From an uncultured Mucilaginibacter sp. (GTDB lineage: Bacteria; Bacteroidota; Bacteroidia; Sphingobacteriales; Sphingobacteriaceae), in contig NZ_CAITNG010000153.1 of NCBI RefSeq assembly GCF_903893715.1, positions 1 through 64,000 on the forward strand: a stretch of DNA of 64,000 nucleotides. Reading direction: 5' to 3'. This document shows positions 51,643-60,469 of the stretch, piece after piece (within the stretch, counting starts at the first letter, position 1; every line of letters starts with the position of its first letter). The notes below the pieces were generated by a model. That model worked only from the letters and a program-made list of their open reading frames with translations, was not told where the DNA came from and made no database searches. A program made the position numbers and the translations under genes.

Positions 51643-53295
51643 ATGAAACAGAGCATATTGAAAGTGCATCCGGGCGATAACGTGTTGGTTGCATTAAGAG
51701 ACCTGCAGGCCGGGGAATCAGCAGATTACGCAGGTAAAACATATACCGTTAAGGAGTTTATACCTGCCAAACACAAGTTTGCCGAACACGATTTTGCAGA
51801 AGGCGACAAAATATTGATGTATGGCGTTTTGGTGGGCAAGGCGCAAAACGCTATCCCTGCCGGCGGGTTGTTAACCACAGCCAATGTAAAACATGCGGCC
51901 AGTGGTTTTGTAGAAGCGCAGCAACATACCGGTTGGCACCAGCCCGATACCGCTAAATGGGCAGGACGAACTTTTATGGGCTACCACCGTGAAGACGGCA
52001 GTGTGGGCACCGGCAACTACTGGCTGGTGATACCTATGGTGTTTTGCGAAAACCGCAACCTGGAAGTGATGCAGGAAGCATTGGTAAAACCCCTGGGCTA
52101 CGGCCGTAAAAAAACCTACGAGAGCAAAGCGCAACAACTCATCAACCTGGTAAAAAATGGCGGCAGCGTTGAGGAGGTTTTATATACCGAAGTTAAAGAC
52201 GGCGACGCGTTGACAAAAGAAGAACGCCTGTTCCCGAATGTGGATGGCATAAAATTTTTGATACATGCAGGTGGCTGCGGCGGCACCAGGCAGGATGCGC
52301 AGGCGCTTTGTGGTTTACTGGCCGGTTATATTACCCATCCGAATGTGGCAGGTGCAACCGTAATGAGTTTGGGTTGCCAAAACGCACAGGTAAGCATTTT
52401 AGAAGAAGAAATTAAGAAACGCAGTCCGGATTTTAACAAGCGACTGTATATACTCGACCAGCAAAAGGTAGGGAAAGAGTCGGACCTGCTGGAACTGGCC
52501 ATGCGGCAAACATTGGCAGGCTTGATGGAGGCGAATAACAATACACGCCAGCCCGCGCCTTTGAGCAAAATTACTATTGGTTTGGAATGTGGCGGGAGCG
52601 ATGGTTTTTCGGGCATATCGGCTAACCCGGCCATAGGGTATACGTCCGATTTGCTGGTCAGCCTTGGCGGGACGGTAATCTTATCTGAATTTCCGGAATT
52701 GTGCGGGGTAGAACAAAATTTGATTGACCGTTGCGTAGATAAGGAAAAAGCCGACCGGTTTAGTCAGTTGGTAAAGTTATATAGTCAAAGGGCTGAGGAA
52801 GTAGGTTCGGGTTTTGATATGAACCCTTCGCCGGGCAATATTAAGGATGGATTGATTACGGACGCCATCAAATCGGCAGGAGCGGCAAAAAAGGGCGGCA
52901 CATCGCCTGTGGTGGATGTGCTGGATTATCCCGAAAAGGTAAGCAAGCCGGGATTGAACCTGCTGTGCACACCGGGTAACGATGTGGAATCGACCACCGC
53001 GGAGGTAGCCAGTGGCGCCAATGTGGTGCTGTTTACTACCGGTTTGGGCACACCTACGGGCAACCCGATAACACCGGTAGTGAAGATATCGAGTAATACT
53101 ACGCTTTTCAAAAAGATGAGCGATATCATCGACATTGATACGGGCACCATTATCGATGGTGAAGAGACCATTGAACAAGCCGGTGAACGCATTTTGGACT
53201 ATGTGATTAAAGTGGCCAGCGGTGAGATAGAAGTGAGTGCGGTAAGGCACGGGCAGGACGATTTTATCCCGTGGAAACGGGGGATATCGTTGTAG
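51643..53295 (+). CDS. uxaA: Altronate dehydratase
   Basis: UxaA dehydrates D-altronate to 2-keto-3-deoxygluconate in the galacturonate pathway. The 550-residue protein has an N-terminal SAF-like domain (ILKVHPGDNVLVALRDL) and the large UxaA domain with GYHREDGSVGTGNYWLVIP, HAGGCGGTRQDA, GLECGGSDGFSGISANPA and the C-terminal VVLFTTGLGTPTGNPITPVVK. The ATG at 51643 is preferred over a TTG at 51628, which lies in a promoter-like element. UxaB, the preceding step, is not in the window. Confidence 0.95.
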   Translation: MKQSILKVHPGDNVLVALRDLQAGESADYAGKTYTVKEFIPAKHKFAEHDFAEGDKILMYGVLVGKAQNAIPAGGLLTTANVKHAASGFVEAQQHTGWHQPDTAKWAGRTFMGYHREDGSVGTGNYWLVIPMVFCENRNLEVMQEALVKPLGYGRKKTYESKAQQLINLVKNGGSVEEVLYTEVKDGDALTKEERLFPNVDGIKFLIHAGGCGGTRQDAQALCGLLAGYITHPNVAGATVMSLGCQNAQVSILEEEIKKRSPDFNKRLYILDQQKVGKESDLLELAMRQTLAGLMEANNNTRQPAPLSKITIGLECGGSDGFSGISANPAIGYTSDLLVSLGGTVILSEFPELCGVEQNLIDRCVDKEKADRFSQLVKLYSQRAEEVGSGFDMNPSPGNIKDGLITDAIKSAGAAKKGGTSPVVDVLDYPEKVSKPGLNLLCTPGNDVESTTAEVASGANVVLFTTGLGTPTGNPITPVVKISSNTTLFKKMSDIIDIDTGTIIDGEETIEQAGERILDYVIKVASGEIEVSAVRHGQDDFIPWKRGISL

Positions 53296-53298
53296 GAG

Positions 53299-53340
53299 CC
53301 CCCTCTAAATCTCCCCCTGTAGGGGGAGACTTAGAGGGGG
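53299..53340. terminator. Very strong 20-bp hairpin after uxaA
   Basis: Two 20-nt arms (53299-53318 and 53321-53340, one mismatch, 2-nt loop) made of CCCCCTCT and TCTCCCCC words form the strongest hairpin in the window. It is 4 nt after the uxaA stop. It lacks a T run, so it may be a dispersed palindromic repeat that also acts as an mRNA 3'-end structure. Confidence 0.7.
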
Positions 53341-53369
53341 TAATGTGCAGAATTTAGGGGCGGATTTCG

Positions 53370-53392
53370 TATTTTTGTAGTGGACGATTGCA
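53370..53392 (+). promoter_or_regulatory. uxaC promoter element with overlapping operator half-site
   Basis: TATTTTTG (53370-53377) matches TAnnTTTG. CGATTGCA (53385-53392) lies where transcription would begin, and is the same core as the sites at 21283 and 32125. A repressor there would block initiation. The leader to uxaC would be about 195 nt long. An 8-mer alone is weak evidence. Confidence 0.4.
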
Positions 53393-53432
53393 CCGATTTT
53401 TTGATGTGATTACACTGATTTTGTTCTTTGAT

Positions 53433-53532
53433 AATACCCATATTTACCCATGTCGCCAATAGGCCCGGTGATAGTTAGTCGCGAGCGACGAGGCTCGTGC
53501 CGACATTTTTTTGAATACCCATAATTACCCAT
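53433..53532. repeat. 19-nt direct repeat flanking a GC-rich hairpin before uxaC
   Basis: AATACCCATATTTACCCAT (53433-53451) and AATACCCATAATTACCCAT (53514-53532) differ at one base. Between them is a GTCGC/GCGAC stem (53478-53489) with further GC-rich complementarity and a T run (53505-53512). The ATACCCAT word also occurs twice at 717-735. Confidence 0.8.
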
Positions 53533-53579
53533 ATAAAAATCGGTGGAATCAACAGCCATCGGTGCAATACAAATAAATA

Positions 53580-54980
53580 ATGAAGAAGTTCTTAGACGAA
53601 AATTTTTTACTGCAAAGTGCCACAGCGCAAAAGCTTTACCATGATTATGCAAAGCAAATGCCCATCATCGATTATCACTGCCATTTGCCGCCCGACCAGA
53701 TAGCAAACGACATCAATTTTGCCAACCTGACGCAAATTTGGCTGTATGGCGACCATTATAAGTGGCGTGCCATGCGTGCCAACGGTGTGAATGAGGATTA
53801 CATTACCGGTAAAAAAAGCGACTTTGAGAAGTTTGAAAAATGGGCCGAAACCGTGCCTTATACCCTGCGCAACCCGCTATACCACTGGACGCATTTAGAA
53901 TTGCAGCGTTATTTTGACGTGGACGCCATCCTATCGGGAAAGAACGCCAAAGAGGTTTATGATGCCTGTACGGCTAAATTGCAAACACCTGCATATTCTA
54001 TCCGCAGCATCATCAAAAAAATGAACGTAAAGGTTATCTGTACTACGGATGACCCGATAGATAATTTGGAACATCACCAAAAAATTGCTGCCGATGGTTT
54101 TGAAACCAAAGTGGTACCTGCTTTCCGTCCGGATAAGGCGATGGCGGCCGATGATGTTGCGGGTTTGAACGCCTATATAAACAAAGTACAAGAGGTTACC
54201 AATATCGCCATAGACAGCTTTGATGCTTACCTGTCGGCCTTAAAAAAACGCCATGATTACTTTGCCGCCAACGGCTGTAAGGTATCGGACCATGGTTTGG
54301 AGCAGATATACGCCGAGGATTATACCGATGCCGAGATAAGCACCATCTTTAAAAAGATACGTGCCAATCAGTCCATCAGTTACCACGAAATGTTGCAGTT
54401 TAAATCGGCCATGCTGGTTTACTTTGCACATTGGGACCATGAAAAAGGCTGGGTGCAACAGTTCCACTTAGGCGCTTTGCGTAACAATAATGCCCGTATG
54501 CTGAGCCAATTAGGCCCTGATACCGGTTGGGATTCGATTGGCGATTTTAGCCAGAGCCGGATGTTGTCGAAATTCCTGAACAAGCTGGATTCGACAGACC
54601 AATTGGCCAAAACTATATTGTATAACCTGAACCCGGCGGATAATGAGCTGATGGCGACCATGATCGGTAACTTTAACGACGGATCGGTGGCAGGTAAAGT
54701 ACAGTTTGGTTCGGCATGGTGGTTTTTGGACCAAAAGGATGGCATGACCAAACAAATCAACGCGCTATCAAATATGGGCCTGTTGAGCCGTTTGGTAGGT
54801 ATGTTAACGGATTCAAGGAGCTTCCTTTCGTTTCCAAGGCATGAATATTTCCGGAGGTTGTTGTGTAATTTGTTTGGCGAGGATGTAGAGAACGGCGAAT
54901 TACCGAACGACATTGAATGGCTGGGTAAAATTGTGCAGGACATCAGCTATAACAACGCGAAAGATTATTTCAACTGGTAA
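53580..54980 (+). CDS. uxaC: Uronate isomerase (glucuronate isomerase)
   Basis: UxaC converts D-galacturonate to tagaturonate and D-glucuronate to fructuronate. The 466 residues match the family. It belongs to the amidohydrolase superfamily: the metal site includes IDYHCHLPPDQIAND near residue 30, and other typical blocks are WLYGDHYKWRAMRANGV, VICTTDDPIDNLEHH, and LTDSRSFLSFPRHEYFRRLLC at the end. The kdgK start overlaps its stop (TAATG), so the two are coupled. Confidence 0.97.
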   Translation: MKKFLDENFLLQSATAQKLYHDYAKQMPIIDYHCHLPPDQIANDINFANLTQIWLYGDHYKWRAMRANGVNEDYITGKKSDFEKFEKWAETVPYTLRNPLYHWTHLELQRYFDVDAILSGKNAKEVYDACTAKLQTPAYSIRSIIKKMNVKVICTTDDPIDNLEHHQKIAADGFETKVVPAFRPDKAMAADDVAGLNAYINKVQEVTNIAIDSFDAYLSALKKRHDYFAANGCKVSDHGLEQIYAEDYTDAEISTIFKKIRANQSISYHEMLQFKSAMLVYFAHWDHEKGWVQQFHLGALRNNNARMLSQLGPDTGWDSIGDFSQSRMLSKFLNKLDSTDQLAKTILYNLNPADNELMATMIGNFNDGSVAGKVQFGSAWWFLDQKDGMTKQINALSNMGLLSRLVGMLTDSRSFLSFPRHEYFRRLLCNLFGEDVENGELPNDIEWLGKIVQDISYNNAKDYFNW

Positions 54981-55996
54981 TGGTAAGCAAGGTACTGTGT
55001 TTCGGCGAGCTTTTATTGCGCATCTCACCTGCGCCCGATGAAGGCATATCGGAAAAACAGCCTTTCTTTTTATACATGGGCGGCGCCGAAGCAAACGCGG
55101 CAACCGCCCTTGCAGGTTGGAACGTACCGGTAAAATATTGTACGGTACTGCCCGATAATTTTATGAGCCGCCATGTAATAGAATACCTGGAGTATAAAGG
55201 CATTTACACCTCGTCGATTTTACACAGCGGCAGCCGTATCGGGGTTTATTACCTGGAGCGTGGCGCCGATTTGAAAGGCAGCATGGTTTACGACCGCGAC
55301 CGCTCATCATTTTCGGAACTGAAACGCGGGATGATTGATTGGGACAAGGTGCTGCGCGATGTATCGTGGTTCAATTTTACGGCTATTAGTCCGGCATTGA
55401 ACCACAATGTGGCCGACGTTTGTTTAGAGGCCCTTGAAGCGGCATCCCGTAAGGGTATTACCATTTCGGTCGACCTGAACTACCGCTCGCGGTTGTGGAA
55501 ATACGGCAAGGAACCAATTGAGATTATGCCCAAACTGATTGAACATTGCGATGTGGTGATGGGCAATATATGGAGCGCCAACCATTTGCTGGGCACAGAT
55601 ATCGATGCGCATATCCATAGCAAAAAAAGTAAGGAAGCATACCTGGCGCATGCTGAGGCTACTTCGAAACAGATTATAGCAATGTTTCCTAAAGTTAAAA
55701 CGGTGGCCAATACCTTCAGGTTCGACAGCAACGACCAAGACTTGCTGTACTATACCAGTTTATATACCGGCGGGGAGAGTTTTCATTCGCCCGAGTTTAG
55801 CTGCGAAGGCGTTGTTGACCGGTCGGGCAGCGGCGACTGCTTTATGGCCGGATTGATTTATGGCTTTTACAACCAAAACCAGCCGCAGGAAATATTGAAC
55901 TACGCAACGGCCGCAGCCTTTGGCAAATTGCAGGAACAAGGCGATGCTACCGGGCAAGATGTTTTAACTGTTAAGAAAGTGAAAGCGGAGAATTGA
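54980..55996 (+). CDS. kdgK: 2-keto-3-deoxygluconate kinase (PfkB family)
   Basis: KdgK phosphorylates 2-keto-3-deoxygluconate, the common product of the KduI/KduD and UxaC/UxaB/UxaA routes, to KDPG. The 338-residue PfkB protein has the N-terminal CFGELLLRISP and MGGAEANAATALAGW blocks, SVDLNYRSRLW, and a catalytic motif VVDRSGSGDCFMAGL in which the usual GAGD reads GSGD. That change is small and occurs in some active PfkB members. It overlaps uxaC by one base. Eda, which would cleave KDPG, is not in the window. Confidence 0.92.
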   Translation: MVSKVLCFGELLLRISPAPDEGISEKQPFFLYMGGAEANAATALAGWNVPVKYCTVLPDNFMSRHVIEYLEYKGIYTSSILHSGSRIGVYYLERGADLKGSMVYDRDRSSFSELKRGMIDWDKVLRDVSWFNFTAISPALNHNVADVCLEALEAASRKGITISVDLNYRSRLWKYGKEPIEIMPKLIEHCDVVMGNIWSANHLLGTDIDAHIHSKKSKEAYLAHAEATSKQIIAMFPKVKTVANTFRFDSNDQDLLYYTSLYTGGESFHSPEFSCEGVVDRSGSGDCFMAGLIYGFYNQNQPQEILNYATAAAFGKLQEQGDATGQDVLTVKKVKAEN

Positions 55997-56108
55997 TTGA
56001 AAATTTTGTTTTATTAACTACATTTATAAAATAATTACCATCGGGAAACCCTGATTGTTGTTGTTACGTAAGTTAAATTAAAATAATAGTCAATCCTTAT
56101 CCGATTGT

Positions 56109-57263
56109 ATGTATAAAGTTCTGCTGGTATCAGTAGCAAGCTTTTTTGATTCGACAGGCGAGATACCTTACATGTTTAAACGTGCGGGGTGCAAGGTAGA
56201 TGTATTTTGCGACCATGCATCGTGGCTCCTTTCCAATAAATTTTACGATGACTGGATTGAAAGCGGCGGCGATGAAGAAACGTTTAGGGATGACCTGCTT
56301 CGGTTGATAGAACGCGACCCTGACTATTACGATTGGATTTTGTTGCTGGAAGACGCGGTGGTGAAGCTGATGAATAAGGCTATTACGTCTGAAGCACTCT
56401 TCAAAAAAATATTGCCTATCACCAAAATCGAAAACCGGGAGGTACTTTCGTCGAAGGCAGGGCTGTCGATAGTTTGCCAAAAACATGGAATTTCCACCCC
56501 GCGCTTTTTGAACTATGATGAGGCCAGCGACATTGAAACCATAAAGGAGCAATTACATTTCCCGATATTGTTGAAAGAAGACTTTAGCTTTTCGGGTATT
56601 GGCATTAAATACTGTGAAGAGCCTGCGCTATTTGAGGAATGTCTCAACAGGGTTTGGGACAAGAGCAACCTGGTATTGCAGGAGTTTATTGAGGGTAAAG
56701 ACATTGGCATTGAAGCTTTGTTTAGCCATGGTGAACTGGTAATGTACAACGCCGCTGATATACTGTCGTACATGTACGATAAATTCTCGTTCACTACCAG
56801 GCGTAAGTATTATCAAGGTGAGGCTATCACTGCAAAATTGAAGGAATTGGGTAAGAGCGTCGGCATAAACGGCTTTGCCAGTATACAATATATCTACCAT
56901 CCCGAAAGGGACATTTATTATTTGATAGAGTTGGATATACGCACCAATTCGTGGATGCCCTACTCCCGGTTTATGGCCTGCGATTTTTCGGAAGGGATAA
57001 AACGCATTATCAACGGGCCGCTTAACGGCAGTGTGCCTGAAATACAACCCACAAGAGCTGTGGAAGTAGCCATTTTCGACAGGGATATCAGGCGCTGTAT
57101 CAAAAACAAAGACTACAAGGGATTACTCCGCTGGGTTTTTAATTACCATGGCTACTGGAGGTTTATACCGCTATACGACAGGAAGTTATTCAAACGGATA
57201 ACACGTAAAATCATCCATGACTTTACAGCCAAGTTTGGTCGTAACAAGTCCAAAACCTACTGA
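56109..57263 (+). CDS. ATP-grasp domain protein of unknown role
   Basis: This 384-residue cytoplasmic protein has a preATP-grasp Rossmann-like N-terminus (VLLVSVASFFDSTGEIPYMFKR, read as two blocks, with AGCKVDVFC) and an ATP-grasp core (about 110-310): LSSKAGLSIVCQKHGISTPRFL, FPILLKEDFSFSGIGI, LVLQEFIEGKDIGIEALF and YYLIELDIRTNSWMP. A basic C-terminal region follows. It resembles carbamoyl-phosphate-synthase-like ATP-grasp proteins, which ligate a carboxylate and an amine; the substrate is unknown. It converges on the PL10 gene with 9 nt between, and lies between uronate genes and glycosyltransferases, so it may belong to the glycan locus. Confidence 0.85.
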   Translation: MYKVLLVSVASFFDSTGEIPYMFKRAGCKVDVFCDHASWLLSNKFYDDWIESGGDEETFRDDLLRLIERDPDYYDWILLLEDAVVKLMNKAITSEALFKKILPITKIENREVLSSKAGLSIVCQKHGISTPRFLNYDEASDIETIKEQLHFPILLKEDFSFSGIGIKYCEEPALFEECLNRVWDKSNLVLQEFIEGKDIGIEALFSHGELVMYNAADILSYMYDKFSFTTRRKYYQGEAITAKLKELGKSVGINGFASIQYIYHPERDIYYLIELDIRTNSWMPYSRFMACDFSEGIKRIINGPLNGSVPEIQPTRAVEVAIFDRDIRRCIKNKDYKGLLRWVFNYHGYWRFIPLYDRKLFKRITRKIIHDFTAKFGRNKSKTY

Positions 57264-57272
57264 TTACCGTTA

Positions 57273-58451
57273 TTAGTTCTTTTTCAGCACATTATTGTCG
57301 GGTGCCCATTTTTGTTGCCATTCCGTGTAGTGGTCTAACACTTTTTGAGGGTTGTAGGTGTACCAGCCGTACCCATCGCGGCGTTCGCGGGTAACTTCGG
57401 CAAGAGAGTACACTACTTTACTGTCGCGGTTGCAAAATAATGGGCGATGTGTTTTTAGTTCGTAATAACGAGTCCAAATGGGTGGCGCAGTATTATCTTC
57501 AACCACCACCCTATCCGACACGGAAACCCGGAAAGGTGTTTGCATCCGCTCGGCAGGTATTGTTTTAACCCGGGTGTTATAAATTTTAGAAGCCTCGAAC
57601 CAGGCAGTAGCGCCTTGTATCGAGTTGATGATTGCTTTTGAAGGGTGGTCGATGCTCATCAGGAACAGGACCAGGTCGGCACTTTCACCATCGCAAATGC
57701 TTGGCGGTTCAAATTTGCGTGCCCAGGCCGGTTTCAAAGTAACTTCGTCGTGCTGCTGGCACCAGGCAGTCAGTTTGCCATCGTCAACAATCTGCGTTTT
57801 CAGGATACAATCTAAACCTTTGTCAAAAGCTATTTTTAGCTTAGCGCGACGGGCGGCATCGACAAAAGCGTATTGAGGATCATTATCCAGAATGTTTTTG
57901 ATTAGTTCCATTATGCCTTCGAATACGCCATCGTTATAGGTAATGCAACGGCTATAGTTTTCTTCGAGCGGATAGTATTGCGGGAAGCCGCCGTTCTTAT
58001 ATTGTGATGAAAGGATAAAATCGAGCCCTTTAATGGCACCCTCCTTGTATTTATTGATTTTTGTAGCGGTGTATATCTGTGCCAGGGCAGCAATCTGGGT
58101 ATAGGTATTGCCATTGTCGTAGGTGGTGTTCAACACATTTCTGCCCGCCGCAACGCTATCAACCTGGTCGGGTGCAAGTATGGCAAAGAAGTCATAATTT
58201 TTGGGCCAGCCACCATTCGCTTTTTGGAAGAGTAACATATTATCGCCTATCTGTGTTAACTGATCTTCTTTATAACGCGGCCTGCCGGCGCGGGCGTTAA
58301 TCATATTACCTTTATCGGATATTGAATACCAGTGGCCTGTATTATCAGCAAAGGGTTTGTAATCTATCTTAACATCCTGGGCGCGCAACACTCCGGCAGA
58401 TAGTGCGATAAAAAACGTTAACAGTAATTTTAGGCGACTTAGATTTTTCAT
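57273..58451 (-). CDS. Pectate lyase, PL10 family
   Basis: This 392-residue exported enzyme has a signal peptide (near LRA-Q25) and the PL10 (alpha/alpha)3 fold. Typical blocks are LLFQKANGGWPKNYDFF, TTYDNGNTYTQI, SSQYKNGGFPQYYPL, YNDGVFEGIMELI and the C-terminal ELKTHRPLFCNRDSKVVY with RRDGYGWY. It cleaves polygalacturonate by calcium-dependent beta-elimination, making the unsaturated ends that GH105 and KduI/KduD process. It is the only polysaccharide lyase in the window, and it is on the opposite strand from the rest of the locus. Confidence 0.92.
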   Translation of the reverse strand: MKNLSRLKLLLTFFIALSAGVLRAQDVKIDYKPFADNTGHWYSISDKGNMINARAGRPRYKEDQLTQIGDNMLLFQKANGGWPKNYDFFAILAPDQVDSVAAGRNVLNTTYDNGNTYTQIAALAQIYTATKINKYKEGAIKGLDFILSSQYKNGGFPQYYPLEENYSRCITYNDGVFEGIMELIKNILDNDPQYAFVDAARRAKLKIAFDKGLDCILKTQIVDDGKLTAWCQQHDEVTLKPAWARKFEPPSICDGESADLVLFLMSIDHPSKAIINSIQGATAWFEASKIYNTRVKTIPAERMQTPFRVSVSDRVVVEDNTAPPIWTRYYELKTHRPLFCNRDSKVVYSLAEVTRERRDGYGWYTYNPQKVLDHYTEWQQKWAPDNNVLKKN

Positions 58452-58551
58452 AAGAAAACAGTTTCGAATTGGTAGGTAAATTTACTGTTTTATTTTGCAA
58501 AGCGTAAATAGTTTGGCCCGTGTGCTTACCTTTACTGTTCAATTGCACTAA

Positions 58552-59421
58552 ATGAAAGTAGCGGGCTTTACCTTTATCAGGAACGCAGTAAAAAATGATT
58601 ACCCGGTTGTTGAAGCTATCACTTCAATATTGCCCATATGCGATGAGTTTGTGGTTGCGCTTGGTAATTGTGATGACGGGACACGCGAACTGATAGCGGG
58701 CATCCACTCGCCAAAGATTAAAATATTGGATACCGCTTGGGACGAAACCAAGCTTGAGGGCGGTACTGTTTTTGCCGAAGAAACGGATAAGGCCTTCGCC
58801 GCGATAAGTCCGGATGTGGATTGGGCCTTTTATATACAAGGCGATGAGTGTGTACACGAAAAGTATCTTCCGCTGATCAAAAAAGAGATGGAAGACAACT
58901 TAGCCGATAAGAAAATTGAAGGCCTGTTGTTTAAGTACCTGCATTTCTATGGTTCGTACGAGTATTACAGCCACTCGCGCAGGTGGTACAGGCGCGAGGT
59001 TAGGATAGTGAGAAATGATAAGTCTGTCCACTCGTACCGCGACGCGCAGGGTTTCAGGATAGATGGGCGCAAGCTGAATGTGAAACTGATAGATGCTTAT
59101 ATTTACCATTATGGTTGGGTAAAAAAACCGGAAGGCATCATAAAAAAGCTGCACAGCTTTACACAGTTCTATATCGGCGACCAATGGAATCCGGCAGAGC
59201 CTCAAAGCTTCGATTTTGATTATAACAATGCCGATAACCTGGTAAAATTTACCGATACGCCGCCAGCCGTAATGAAAAACAGGATGGCTGCCAACAACTG
59301 GAAACTGAATTTGAACGAAGTTAAAAGCAGGATGTCGTTCCGAAGGAAACTGTTGCAACAAATAGAGAACCTTACCGGCTGGCGGATAGGAGAATATCGG
59401 AACTATAAGATAGTGAAATAA
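58552..59421 (+). CDS. Glycosyltransferase, GT2-like
   Basis: This 289-residue protein has a GT-A fold pattern: VAGFTFIRNAVKNDYPVVEA (like the N-terminal block of GT2 enzymes), CDEFVVALGNCDDGTRELI, then WAFYIQGDECVHEKYLP where a DxD-like GDE replaces the metal motif. It has no transmembrane segment. It begins a glycan locus that runs to the window end. Donor and acceptor are unknown. The stop abuts the stop of the next, convergent gene. Confidence 0.8.
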   Translation: MKVAGFTFIRNAVKNDYPVVEAITSILPICDEFVVALGNCDDGTRELIAGIHSPKIKILDTAWDETKLEGGTVFAEETDKAFAAISPDVDWAFYIQGDECVHEKYLPLIKKEMEDNLADKKIEGLLFKYLHFYGSYEYYSHSRRWYRREVRIVRNDKSVHSYRDAQGFRIDGRKLNVKLIDAYIYHYGWVKKPEGIIKKLHSFTQFYIGDQWNPAEPQSFDFDYNNADNLVKFTDTPPAVMKNRMAANNWKLNLNEVKSRMSFRRKLLQQIENLTGWRIGEYRNYKIVK

Positions 59422-60360
59422 CTATTTGATCATCCAGAACATTTTGATGCTGAAGAGTATCTTGCGCCATTCCGAGCGGTTTTTGTAGGCCAGTATCCGG
59501 TCGCGGTATTTTAAGAACAGGCGCATGCGGTTAAAGTCATTGATGAGCGAAAAGCTTTCGTAACTCGTTGAAAGTCCGGCGAAAGCGGCTTTTTGCTCGG
59601 TGAGATAGTCGGGGCATTTTTCGTACAGTAGTCGCATCCGTTCACGCGCTTTGGCTTGTATCACTTCTTTAGCCGGTTTCACTTTTTTTACCTTTTTAAC
59701 ACCTTCGGTTTTTACACCAAACACATTCGCGCTGTGCTGTCGGTACCATACCAACGGCTCATCCACAAACAACAGTTGACTTTCAAAAGTAGCTACAAAA
59801 CCGAGCCAGTAATCGTGCGGTATCATGGTAGGCAGCGGCATACTATCGAGCATAGTTTTGCGGGTGAGTATCATGGCGTGGCCCGCGGCTGTGTTGCCAA
59901 TGGTGTATTGCAGGCAATCGTCGTAAGTTTGCAGGTACTTGGTGTCGGATAGTTTTTTACCTGTCAGTTCGCCTGCTTCGTTAATAATGGCCGAGTTGCA
60001 ATACACGATGGCATTACCGGCCAGTTTGGCCATCAAAAACTCCGTTTTGTTCGGTAGCCAAATGTCGTCCTGATCGCAGGGCGAAATGTAGTTGGCAGTA
60101 GAAAGCAGGAGGCCTTTTTCAAAATTCTTTACATATCCAAGATTTACTTCGTTAACATAAACCTTGATGTTGGCATATTTTGCAGCGTATGCGTTCAGGA
60201 TAGCAACGGTATCATCAGTCGAGCAATCGTCGACGACAATGATCTCGAGGTTGGGATAAGTTTGGTTGACGATGCTGTCCAACTGTTCGCGCAAAAAGCG
60301 GGAACCGTTATAGGTAGCCATCACAACAGAAACCAAAGGTTGAGCAATTTGAGCACTCAT
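59422..60360 (-). CDS. Glycosyltransferase family 2
   Basis: This GT2 enzyme of about 312 residues starts at the ATG at 60360. It has the canonical VSVVMATYNGSRFLREQLDSI, IIVVDDCSTDDT and SPCDQDDIW (DxD metal site), and HDYWLGFVATF (acceptor-side region). A Lys-rich stretch near residue 225 (EGVKKVKKVKPAKEV) is a local oddity. It is probably involved in surface polysaccharide or O-antigen synthesis. It is on the opposite strand to its neighbours. Confidence 0.93.
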   Translation of the reverse strand: MSAQIAQPLVSVVMATYNGSRFLREQLDSIVNQTYPNLEIIVVDDCSTDDTVAILNAYAAKYANIKVYVNEVNLGYVKNFEKGLLLSTANYISPCDQDDIWLPNKTEFLMAKLAGNAIVYCNSAIINEAGELTGKKLSDTKYLQTYDDCLQYTIGNTAAGHAMILTRKTMLDSMPLPTMIPHDYWLGFVATFESQLLFVDEPLVWYRQHSANVFGVKTEGVKKVKKVKPAKEVIQAKARERMRLLYEKCPDYLTEQKAAFAGLSTSYESFSLINDFNRMRLFLKYRDRILAYKNRSEWRKILFSIKMFWMIK

Positions 60361-60469
60361 AGCTAAGGGCAAATTAAACCATAAGCAATTTCAAATACAA
60401 CTGTAATTGTGCGGGATGCCATTTTACCTGAATATTTGTTTTATAATTGCATACAACAAACCTTTTTAA

